A DNA stretch of 18,689 nucleotides from an uncultured Paenibacillaceae bacterium (GTDB lineage: Bacteria > Bacillota > Bacilli > Paenibacillales > CALAME01). Below the pieces are notes generated by a model. That model worked only from the letters and a program-made list of their open reading frames with translations, was not told the origin of the DNA and did no database searches. Positions within the stretch are counted from its first letter, which is position 1. The number at the start of each line of letters is the position of its first letter. This document shows, piece by piece, positions 7,290 to 14,262 of this stretch. The stretch is taken from contig CALKAN010000174.1 of assembly GCA_937983035.1 (NCBI GenBank), positions 1-18,689 on the forward strand, in the 5' to 3' direction. Made by a program: the position numbers and the translations under genes.

Positions 7290-10200
7290 TTGAAATTAGT
7301 TGAAGGTTCGGTAAACAGGCCCATAGCCGTCGTCATGATCGTATTGGCGGTATTGGCGATGGGATTTATATCATTTCAAAATTTGGCCGTTGATCTCATG
7401 CCGGAGATTGACTTGCCGCTGCTCGTCGTTGCTACGAGCTACAGCGGAGCGGGACCGCAAGAAATTGAGCAGCTCATTACCCGTCCGCTGGAATCAAGCC
7501 TCAGCTCATTGCAAGGATTGGATACGATCCAGTCGAGTTCAAGGGCGGGCTCATCATTAATTGTTCTCCTGTTTAAAACAGGCGTAGATCTAAACAATAC
7601 GATGGCAGACGTCAGGGATCGCGTAGATCAAGTGAGATCGTTTTTGCCTGATGATGCGGGCGATCCTTCCGTGCTGCGGTTTGATCCAAACCAAATGCCG
7701 GTGATGTTTTTAGGCTTGACCGGACTTGCGCCTGACAGGCTGCAGGAATTGGCGGAAAATGAAGTGGAACCCCTGCTGACGAGAGCTGACGGCGTCGCTT
7801 CGGTAACGATCGAAGGCGGCAAGACGAGAGAAATTCTCGTTGAGCTCGATCGTTCTGCGCTTGCGCGTTACGGCATCAGTTCCGGGCAAATCATGCAAGC
7901 TTTGTTTTCTGAAAACCAGTCCGCTTCCGCAGGGGTGATCTCGAGAGGAGATCAGGAACTGCAAATACGGGTCGTTGGCGAGTACACTTCGATTAAACAG
8001 ATTGAAGAAACGCTGCTGCCGCTTTATTCCGGCGGAACAGTGCGGTTGTCTGACGTAGCGCAAGTGAAGGATACGTTCAAGGAAGACACCGTGCTCAGTT
8101 ATGTCAATGGACAACCTGCGCTGGTGCTGTCCGTGCTGAAACAGTCTGATGCGAACACGGTTGCCGTAGCGGATGAAGTATATCGAGCCATGGATCGAAT
8201 CAACGCGAGCTTGCCTGAAGGCGTTGAGCTTTCGATTGTAATGGATACTTCTATGTTCATCAGGCAATCGATTGATTCTGTCACTTCTAACATGATCATC
8301 GGCGGAATTGTCGCCGTGTTTGTATTGATTTTGTTTTTGCGCAGCATTCGCGCCACGCTCGTCATCGGCATTTCCATTCCGATTGCCATCATCGCCGCGT
8401 TTTCCATGATGTATTTCAGCGGCCAGACCGTTAACGTATTGACGATGGGCGGATTAGCATTAGGGGTCGGGCTGATCATCGACAGTTCGATCGTTATTTT
8501 AGAAAATATATTCAGCTACCGGCAAAAGGGATATTCGCCGATTGAAGCGGCAAAGAAAGGCGGCACAGAATTAGGACCGGCGGTTATTGCGGTGACGACT
8601 ACGACGCTCGTCGTATTTTTGCCGATTATATTCGTCGACGGACTGGCGTCGGACTTGTTTACGCCGCTTGGTCTGACGGTATCGTTTACGATGATCGGAT
8701 CGCTGGCCGCGGCACTCACAATTGTGCCGATGCTGTCTTCAAAACTGCTGACGTCAGAGAAACACACCCGGGAGAGAAATTCCCGCTTTGATCAATTTTT
8801 TAGAAACATTGTCAAGCAATACGGCAGGATGCTCGGTTGGGCGCTCAAACATCGCAAAACAACCATTTTTGTGACGATTGCAGCGATTTTTGGAAGCTTG
8901 TTCTTGATTCCTTTCATCGGCGCTGAATTTATTCCGGGCGGCGATCAAGGACAAGTGCAAATTACAGTGAAAACTCCATCCGGTTCAGAGCTTTCAGAAA
9001 CGGAGGCCGCCGCAAGGAAAGTGATGGAGGCGATGGAACCGTACCGCGATATTATAGAGAGCAGTTATTTGACTGTCGGCAGCGCGGACTTCTCTGGATT
9101 TGGCGGAAGCAGCAACCAGGCAATCTTTACCGTGCAGCTCATTCCAGCCTCGCAGCGCGAGATGAGTACGGATGAATTTGTGCTGCGCTTGAATGAGGAA
9201 GTAGAGCCGATTCCGGGTTCTGAAGTGGAGATTGTCGGCATGGATGCGGCCATGCAGATGGGAGACCCGATTTTAATCCGCATCAGCGGTCCGGAGCGTG
9301 AAGTGTTGGAAGAATTGGCGGAGCAAGTCGTATGGATGATTTCTGACATTCCGGGAATCTACAATCCAAAAAGCTCTGCAGCTGAAGGAAGGCCTGAATT
9401 GCAAGTTGACATTAATCGGGAGCTTGCTTCGCAATACGGACTGACATATCAGCAAATTTTAAGCGAAGTTGACTTGGCGTTCCAAGGCAAGGTTGCCACG
9501 CGTTACCGCGAAGGCGGCAATGAATATGACGTTCGCTTGATCTTGCCGGAAGAACAAAGAAATTCAATCGCTGATATGGAGACCTTGTTAATTCCGACGA
9601 ATCAAGGCACGTGGATCCCGCTTAAATCCGTCGCGGAATTGAAACAAGTGCAGGGGCCGGCAGAGATTCAGCGCGAAAATCAACAGCGCCAAATTAATGT
9701 GACGAGTGAAATTATGGGACGCAGCTTGAATGTGGTTGCAGCAGAAGTTCAAAGCGCGATCCAATCGATGAATCTCCCTGAAGGATACATGATTTCCATG
9801 GGAGGACAGTCAGAGGATATGGTTGAATCGTTTGGACAATTAACGCTTGCGCTGTTATTTTCCATCTTCTTGATCTATGTCGTCATGGCGGTGCAATTTG
9901 AATCGATCTTGTTCCCGCTGGTCATTATGTTTACGCTGCCTACTTCAATCGTCGGCGTTTTGTTCGGTTTGTTTGTTACCGGAACCCCGCTCAGCATCCC
10001 GGGTTTCATCGGGTTGATCATGCTGGCAGGGATCGTCGTAAACAACGGGATTATATTGGTCGATTACATTAATATTTTGCGCCGCAGAGGCGAAAGCAGG
10101 AATGAAGCGATCGTTCAAGCGGGCATGTCGAGGACGCGTCCGATATTTATGACCACTTTGACTACCGTGCTGGCCATGGTTCCGCTGGGGCTCGGCATCG

Positions 10201-10394
10201 GTGAAGGTGCGGAAATGCAGCAACCGTTGGCGATTGTCATTATTTTTGGATTGATGTTCTCAGCGATGTTTACGCTGTTCTTCGTCCCGGTCATGTATTC
10301 ATTGTTTGACGACATTTCCAAGTGGCCGCGCAAAGTGCGGAACAAATTGTTCGGCAAGAAGAAGCGAGCCGCGGATAAGGGGCTGCAAGCATGA
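7290..10394 (+). CDS. RND-family multidrug efflux permease (AcrB/SwrC type)
   Basis: A 1034-residue proton-driven efflux pump. The start is TTG at 7290, with GGGGGAGGG about nine bases before it. It has the duplicated RND plan: a first helix at about 12-30, a large extracytoplasmic loop to about 330, helices 2-6 at about 333-480, then an equivalent second half with a loop from about 555 to 850 and helices to about 1010. The TM4 motif reads GLIIDSSIVILEN, with D398 followed by Ser, where AcrB has two adjacent Asp. The C-terminal tail is rich in Lys and Arg. It is close in kind to SwrC (YerP) of B. subtilis, which exports surfactin and gives resistance to acriflavine. Drug, fatty acid or lipopeptide substrates are all possible here. 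Confidence 0.95.
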   Translation: MKLVEGSVNRPIAVVMIVLAVLAMGFISFQNLAVDLMPEIDLPLLVVATSYSGAGPQEIEQLITRPLESSLSSLQGLDTIQSSSRAGSSLIVLLFKTGVDLNNTMADVRDRVDQVRSFLPDDAGDPSVLRFDPNQMPVMFLGLTGLAPDRLQELAENEVEPLLTRADGVASVTIEGGKTREILVELDRSALARYGISSGQIMQALFSENQSASAGVISRGDQELQIRVVGEYTSIKQIEETLLPLYSGGTVRLSDVAQVKDTFKEDTVLSYVNGQPALVLSVLKQSDANTVAVADEVYRAMDRINASLPEGVELSIVMDTSMFIRQSIDSVTSNMIIGGIVAVFVLILFLRSIRATLVIGISIPIAIIAAFSMMYFSGQTVNVLTMGGLALGVGLIIDSSIVILENIFSYRQKGYSPIEAAKKGGTELGPAVIAVTTTTLVVFLPIIFVDGLASDLFTPLGLTVSFTMIGSLAAALTIVPMLSSKLLTSEKHTRERNSRFDQFFRNIVKQYGRMLGWALKHRKTTIFVTIAAIFGSLFLIPFIGAEFIPGGDQGQVQITVKTPSGSELSETEAAARKVMEAMEPYRDIIESSYLTVGSADFSGFGGSSNQAIFTVQLIPASQREMSTDEFVLRLNEEVEPIPGSEVEIVGMDAAMQMGDPILIRISGPEREVLEELAEQVVWMISDIPGIYNPKSSAAEGRPELQVDINRELASQYGLTYQQILSEVDLAFQGKVATRYREGGNEYDVRLILPEEQRNSIADMETLLIPTNQGTWIPLKSVAELKQVQGPAEIQRENQQRQINVTSEIMGRSLNVVAAEVQSAIQSMNLPEGYMISMGGQSEDMVESFGQLTLALLFSIFLIYVVMAVQFESILFPLVIMFTLPTSIVGVLFGLFVTGTPLSIPGFIGLIMLAGIVVNNGIILVDYINILRRRGESRNEAIVQAGMSRTRPIFMTTLTTVLAMVPLGLGIGEGAEMQQPLAIVIIFGLMFSAMFTLFFVPVMYSLFDDISKWPRKVRNKLFGKKKRAADKGLQA

Positions 10395-11302
10395 GCAGGG
10401 AAGAATGGAATCGAAAGAGGGAGCATATTCTCGTTGCAGCTTTGCGGCTGTTTGCAGAGAAAGGATATCACTCGGCGACGATGCAAGACATTTCGAAAGA
10501 AGCGGGGATCGCAAAAGGTTCCATTTACTCCTATTTTGATTCTAAAGAACAGTTGCTGCTTTCCATCTATGAGCATTACACGGCTAAGCTGGAAAAGAGA
10601 CTGCAGCGGCTGGAGCATGACAGTCAGCTGACGCCCCTGATGAAGATGCAGAAGCACATTCATGATACGTTTCAACAGATTACAAATTTCAAGCATTTTT
10701 TTACGATGCATGTGAGAGAAAGCGCGGCGCCTCTGAATGAGGAGATGAAGCAAATTTTGCTGCGAGCCAATCACACGGAAATTGCCTGGCTGCGGTCCCG
10801 CATACGTGAAATTTACGGCCGCTCTGTCGAGCCGTATACGTTGGATTTGGCTGTTACTTTGCAAGCTTTAACGCGGGAATATATTGTATTTTTGTTGTTT
10901 GATCGAACTCATTTCGAAATTGACCGCGTCACAACATTTCTCATGAATCGATTGGACGATATGGCCAAAGGAATGATCAACCGAGCGGAGGCGCCGCTCA
11001 TGACGGAAGGCGGATTGAACGAGCTGGTCCGGAAATTTTTAAAGAGCAGTCCGCTGGCAGAGCTGGAAGCGGAAGAGTGGATCCGCGCTTTAAGAGAGCG
11101 GATGGGCAAAATGAGCAAACATCATTTCGATGTTAAGGAAGCAGCATCAGTGCTGGACTTGCTTGAAAAAGAATGGGCGAAAGACAAGCCTAGACCGGTG
11201 ATGCTCAAAAGCTTGCTTTCCTATTTCAGAGCGTTGAATCCGGCTTTGGAATGGCCGGAAATTTCTAAACTAGAACAATTAGCTGATCAAATTTCTGACT
11301 AA
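10391..11302 (+). CDS. TetR/AcrR-family regulator, YerO-like
   Basis: A 303-residue regulator whose ATG overlaps the permease stop codon (ATGA), so it is translationally coupled. Residues about 10-56 form the TetR helix-turn-helix domain (ILVAALRLFAEKGYHSATM, then IAKGSIYSYFDSKEQLL). The remaining 245 residues are a mostly helical ligand domain, longer than the usual 140 or so. The extra length recalls YerO, which neighbours swrC (yerP) in B. subtilis. The perfect palindrome in the operon's promoter is the likely binding site, giving negative autoregulation relieved by a pump substrate. A hairpin terminator follows. The family is certain; the YerO equivalence is an inference. Confidence 0.93.
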   Translation: MSREEWNRKREHILVAALRLFAEKGYHSATMQDISKEAGIAKGSIYSYFDSKEQLLLSIYEHYTAKLEKRLQRLEHDSQLTPLMKMQKHIHDTFQQITNFKHFFTMHVRESAAPLNEEMKQILLRANHTEIAWLRSRIREIYGRSVEPYTLDLAVTLQALTREYIVFLLFDRTHFEIDRVTTFLMNRLDDMAKGMINRAEAPLMTEGGLNELVRKFLKSSPLAELEAEEWIRALRERMGKMSKHHFDVKEAASVLDLLEKEWAKDKPRPVMLKSLLSYFRALNPALEWPEISKLEQLADQISD

Positions 11303-11311
11303 ACAAGCAGG

Positions 11312-11346
11312 AGCCGCCGCATGCATCAGCAAGCGGCGGCTTCATT
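11312..11346 (+). terminator. Hairpin terminator after the TetR gene
   Basis: AGCCGCCGC (11312-11320) and GCGGCGGCT (11333-11341) form a perfect nine-pair GC stem with a 12-base loop, ten bases after the TetR stop. Only a modest T-rich run follows (TTCATTG), so termination strength is uncertain. It ends the efflux operon. Confidence 0.7.
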
Positions 11347-11479
11347 GTTGACTATGTGTTCTTGCAGCGTGTCGCTTATAGGAAACGGAGCGAAGTCCGG
11401 CGACTGCTTATTGTTCATTTAAGCGGATTGCTTTACGGACCGCATGACTTAAGGCTGCAAGCTGATTATGCGGCGGTTC

Positions 11480-11965
11480 TTATTGCATGGTGATGCCGAT
11501 GAGCAGCAAAAAGATAAACCCGACGATCGGCAGCGCGTTTAAACCAAGCCCGAAACCTGCAAAAAACTTTTTTCGATCATCCTGGAACAGTCCGATCAAT
11601 CCGAGTACAGCACCGATTAAATGCATGACCCCTGCAACGAGGAACAAAGGAAAAGCTGCGAGCATCATCGGGTTTTGTTCAACCATGCGCAACAATTCTT
11701 GTTCCAATATTTCTGGATCGGTCGCAAGATCTTGCCCGGCCAGGAAACTGGCCAATCCTACGAACAGGTAGATGGTCAGCGCAATAGACATAATGATGGC
11801 AACGATTCCGAGCGTAAAAGAAGCGATGCCGATGCCGGAATGTTTCAGCTGCTGCGGACCAGTGCTGGAAGCAGGAGCGGCAGCATGGGAAGGATTGCTG
11901 TCAGCTGGGGATGTTTCCTCATTTATGGCATCCGGTTGTTTGTCATGTTCGTTCCTGGAATCCAA
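11480..11965 (-). CDS. Three-helix membrane protein, DUF4064-like
   Basis: A 161-residue protein starting at a TTG (11963-11965) with a near-perfect AAGGAGGT six bases before it; no ATG lies near. Residues 1-42 are hydrophilic and rich in Asp, Ser, Pro and Ala, likely disordered and cytoplasmic. Hydrophobic segments lie at about 44-72, 101-127 and 133-160. The spacing, with an acidic segment (about 79-98) after the first helix and QDDRKKFF before the last, resembles small Firmicutes membrane proteins labelled DUF4064. That family name is tentative. It is monocistronic, divergent from the DUF423 gene, and no function is known. Confidence 0.72.
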   Translation of the reverse strand: MDSRNEHDKQPDAINEETSPADSNPSHAAAPASSTGPQQLKHSGIGIASFTLGIVAIIMSIALTIYLFVGLASFLAGQDLATDPEILEQELLRMVEQNPMMLAAFPLFLVAGVMHLIGAVLGLIGLFQDDRKKFFAGFGLGLNALPIVGFIFLLLIGITMQ

Positions 11966-12276
11966 TGGATTACCTCCTTGCGAATGAAATAAATTTTGTT
12001 CTATTATTTCACATTCTTTCCGATTTAGGCAACTTGAACAGATGCACGATGAATTTCGAGTGAATCACAGAAGCTGATCGTTTGAAAAAAAGGCCCGTGA
12101 AGCACCGTGATGAATTGGTTCATGAATATTTTACAAAACCAAACGCTAAGATGAATGTTAAATCTAATTAAAGCATGACATGACAGCCTTAGCAGGGAAA
12201 TATTACGCAAAATGATGAAAAGCGGATGACAAACGAAGCTCATATGAGATGAACATTCAGAAAAGGGGAATGACAC
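11966..12276. other. Divergent intergenic region
   Basis: About 310 AT-rich bases separate the DUF4064-like gene and the DUF423 gene and must hold both promoters. I see no convincing -35/-10 pair on either strand, no strong hairpin and no supported gene; frames crossing it lack ribosome binding sites. Confidence 0.45.
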
Positions 12277-12648
12277 ATGTTGAAACTTTTTGCAGCTTTG
12301 GGCAGCATTAACGGATTTCTCGCTGTAGCGCTGGGCGCCTTCGGCGCGCATGGACTAAGAGGAAAGATTGATGATCAGCTGTTGAGCTCCTACCAAACGG
12401 GCGTGCAATATCAGATGTTTCATGCCGCGGCTTTGCTCATCATTGCATTTTTAAGCACGAAACTGCCTTCAAGCGGCCTCGTTGCCGGGGCGGGCTGGGC
12501 GTTGTTCATCGGAATTGTGCTGTTTTCGGGCAGTTTGTACGTGATGGCCTTAACCGGCATCCGGTCGCTCGGGATGATTACTCCGTTGGGCGGAATTTCT
12601 TTTTTGATCGGATGGACGCTCCTGTTGCTTGCGGCTCTGAAGTCATGA
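12277..12648 (+). CDS. DUF423 small membrane protein (YwdK/YgdD family)
   Basis: A 123-residue protein made of four hydrophobic helices, at about 2-24, 45-60, 67-90 and 97-120. The family hallmarks are the N-terminal SINGFLAVALGAFGAHGL and the central YQMFHAAALL, followed by GSLYVMALTG and TPLGG. The ATG is preceded by AAAAGGGG at a spacing of about eight. The length is usual for DUF423. The family is widespread; its function is not established. It stands alone, with the next gene 136 bases away. Confidence 0.9.
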   Translation: MLKLFAALGSINGFLAVALGAFGAHGLRGKIDDQLLSSYQTGVQYQMFHAAALLIIAFLSTKLPSSGLVAGAGWALFIGIVLFSGSLYVMALTGIRSLGMITPLGGISFLIGWTLLLLAALKS

Positions 12649-12784
12649 CTCGTTTTCAGCGTGCAAGCGATGAGAAAGGGGCGGCATTAACCTCGGCTGT
12701 GCTTGAAGCTGTGCGCATATATCACACCTTTCGTTTAAGATTTACATAGAATGTAGCATAGCTTGGCGAAAGGGGAGGAGCATA

Positions 12785-13084
12785 TTGATTCAAGTTCAGC
12801 CCATTGTGATTCAAGACAGAACTGTCATCGGGATTGACGTGAAGCTCCCAAAGACCAATCTTTTAGTGGTCACGACAGATAAAGGCTATATTATGTGCGG
12901 GGCACTGGACGTCCAGCTTTTGAATGAGCGGTTAAAAGATCGAAAAATTATTGCCGGACGCGCCACAGGAGTGAAAACGATTGAACAATTGCTGGATGCT
13001 CCGCTTGAGTCCGTAACGATAGAAGCAGAAAAACTAGGCATCCGTAAAGGGATGAAAGGGCGGGATGCGATTTTAAAAATGTAA
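12785..13084 (+). CDS. yunC: YunC-family protein (DUF1805)
   Basis: A 99-residue soluble protein matching YunC of Bacillus along its length, with the hallmark stretches KLPKTNLLVV, GYIMCGALDVQLLNERL and the run LKDRKIIAGRATGVKTIEQ. The start is TTG, preceded by GGGGAGGAG; the frame has no better start. YunC has a small alpha/beta fold and no known activity. A conserved Cys (C38 in GYIMCGALD) is present. The gene is monocistronic, ends in a strong terminator, and lies upstream of the suf operon without being part of it. Confidence 0.9.
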   Translation: MIQVQPIVIQDRTVIGIDVKLPKTNLLVVTTDKGYIMCGALDVQLLNERLKDRKIIAGRATGVKTIEQLLDAPLESVTIEAEKLGIRKGMKGRDAILKM

Positions 13085-13100
13085 GCCGTTTTTGCCGCGA

Positions 13101-13147
13101 AAACCTTCGAACCACTTAAATCCGAGTGGTTTGGGGGTTTTTTTCTT
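13101..13147 (+). terminator. Rho-independent terminator after yunC
   Basis: AAACC...AACCACT (13101-13116) pairs with AGTGGTT...GGGTTT (13125-13140) around a short loop, interrupted by a four-base mismatch, and is followed by a run of seven T's. It lies 17 bases after the yunC stop and separates yunC from the suf operon. Confidence 0.88.
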
Positions 13148-13174
13148 TGCAGCGCTGATTGATTTACATAAAAT

Positions 13175-13204
13175 TTGCATTTTTAAGCTGACTAATCCTA
13201 TAAT
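13175..13204 (+). promoter_or_regulatory. Sigma-A promoter upstream of the suf operon
   Basis: TTGCAT (13175-13180) and a consensus TATAAT (13199-13204) lie 18 bases apart. Transcription would start near 13211, leaving a leader of nearly 200 bases before sufC. A second TATAAT at 13271-13276 has only a poor -35 (TTCCAT, 17 bases upstream) and may be a weaker start. Confidence 0.6.
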
Positions 13205-13294
13205 GGTGTAAATCATCATTTGTTGAAGATTGAAGAATATTAGCATCTTCCATAAGGAGTTGATTTAAGTTATAATTATTCTAAGGTGGATATT

Positions 13295-13315
13295 TGAGAA
13301 TCATTGATAATCATT
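13295..13315 (+). promoter_or_regulatory. Fur-like tandem repeat in the suf leader
   Basis: GAGAATCATT and GATAATCATT follow each other directly (13296-13315). Each holds the AATCATT core of the 7-1-7 Fur/PerR box (TGATAATnATTATCA), and the second copy keeps TGATAATCATT exactly. The outer half sites are incomplete, so regulation by Fur or a relative is a hypothesis. The site lies downstream of both candidate promoters, so it would act as a roadblock. Confidence 0.35.
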
Positions 13316-13329
13316 TCGCCACAGAAAGC

Positions 13330-13372
13330 AAAAGAAAAACCCGAGCTTTTTACCCGGTGTTTTTTCTTTTTA
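13330..13372 (+). terminator. Terminator-like hairpin in the suf leader
   Basis: AAAAGAAAAAC plus CCG (13330-13343) pairs with CGG plus GTTTTTTCTTTT (13355-13370) with two single-base bulges and an 11-base loop. The 3' arm is itself a T tract, as in an intrinsic terminator, and by symmetry it could work in both directions. It lies only 36 bases before sufC, so suf transcripts from upstream must read through it. Confidence 0.6.
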
Positions 13373-13407
13373 TATAAACCACATCATTATGCTGGAGGGA
13401 AAATACA

Positions 13408-14244
13408 ATGAGCCAACCTTATTTTGTTATAGATGGTTTGAAAGCATCTATCGAAGGCAAGGAAATTCTTAAAGGCATCAATCTTGAAGTAAAGGGCGGA
13501 GAAGTGCATGCCATCATGGGGCCTAACGGCACAGGAAAGAGCACTTTGGCATCCGCGATCATGGGACATCCCAAATACGAAGTGACCGGCGGCTCGATCA
13601 CGCTGGACGGAGAATCCATTTTGGACATGGAAGTAGACGAGCGCGCTCGCGCCGGGCTGTTTTTGTGCATGCAATATCCGAGCGAGATTACCGGCGTAAC
13701 GAATGCCGACTTTTTGCGCAGCGCGATCAATGCCCGCCGCGAAGAAGGCGATGAAATTTCATTGATTCGCTTCATTCGTCAAATGGAAGAGAAGATGAAA
13801 CAGCTGGAGATGGATCCGGAGTTTATGCACCGCTACTTAAATGAAGGTTTCTCCGGCGGAGAGAAGAAGCGGAACGAAATTTTGCAAATGGCGATGCTGG
13901 AGCCGAAAATTGCCATTTTGGACGAAGTGGACTCCGGTTTGGACATTGACGCATTGAAGATTGTGGCCGACGGCGTCAATTCCATGCGCAGCGAAGAGCG
14001 CGGTTTTATTATCATCACGCACTATCAGCGTTTGCTTAACTATATCAAGCCTGACTTTGTCCATGTCATGATGCAGGGCCGCATTGTGAAATCCGGCGGA
14101 CCGGAGCTGGCCGAACGGTTGGAGGCAGAAGGTTACGACTGGATCAAAGAAGAGCTGGGAATTGAGGACGTTACTGTCGGTCAAGAGGAAGAGGAGTTTC
14201 AAGTACCGATGAATACGACACCACCCGAATTTTTCAGAAAGTAA
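13408..14244 (+). CDS. sufC: SufC, ABC-type ATPase of the Fe-S cluster scaffold
   Basis: A 278-residue soluble ATPase that powers cluster assembly on SufB-SufD. Walker A is GPNGTGKST at residues 38-46, the signature is FSGGEKKR at 148-155 with the Lys-Lys-Arg typical of SufC, and Walker B is IAILDEVDSGLD at 168-179. The start ATG follows GGAGGGA. SufC is usually about 260 residues; here about 17 more follow the normal end at GIEDVTVGQE, an acidic stretch and then a Pro/Thr-containing tail that ends EFFRK. It is the first gene of the operon, 18 bases before sufD. Confidence 0.97.
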   Translation: MSQPYFVIDGLKASIEGKEILKGINLEVKGGEVHAIMGPNGTGKSTLASAIMGHPKYEVTGGSITLDGESILDMEVDERARAGLFLCMQYPSEITGVTNADFLRSAINARREEGDEISLIRFIRQMEEKMKQLEMDPEFMHRYLNEGFSGGEKKRNEILQMAMLEPKIAILDEVDSGLDIDALKIVADGVNSMRSEERGFIIITHYQRLLNYIKPDFVHVMMQGRIVKSGGPELAERLEAEGYDWIKEELGIEDVTVGQEEEEFQVPMNTTPPEFFRK

Positions 14245-14262
14245 TGTAGGAGGGCATGATTC

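Noticed and set aside
12025..12351. Minus-strand frame of 108 codons across the DUF423 upstream region
   Set aside because: It overlaps the DUF423 start, has no ribosome site and an unconvincing composition, and looks like a shadow frame.
12743..12755. TACAT-aga-ATGTA inverted repeat upstream of yunC as an operator
   Set aside because: Five-base arms in AT-rich DNA are expected by chance and no matching regulator is nearby.
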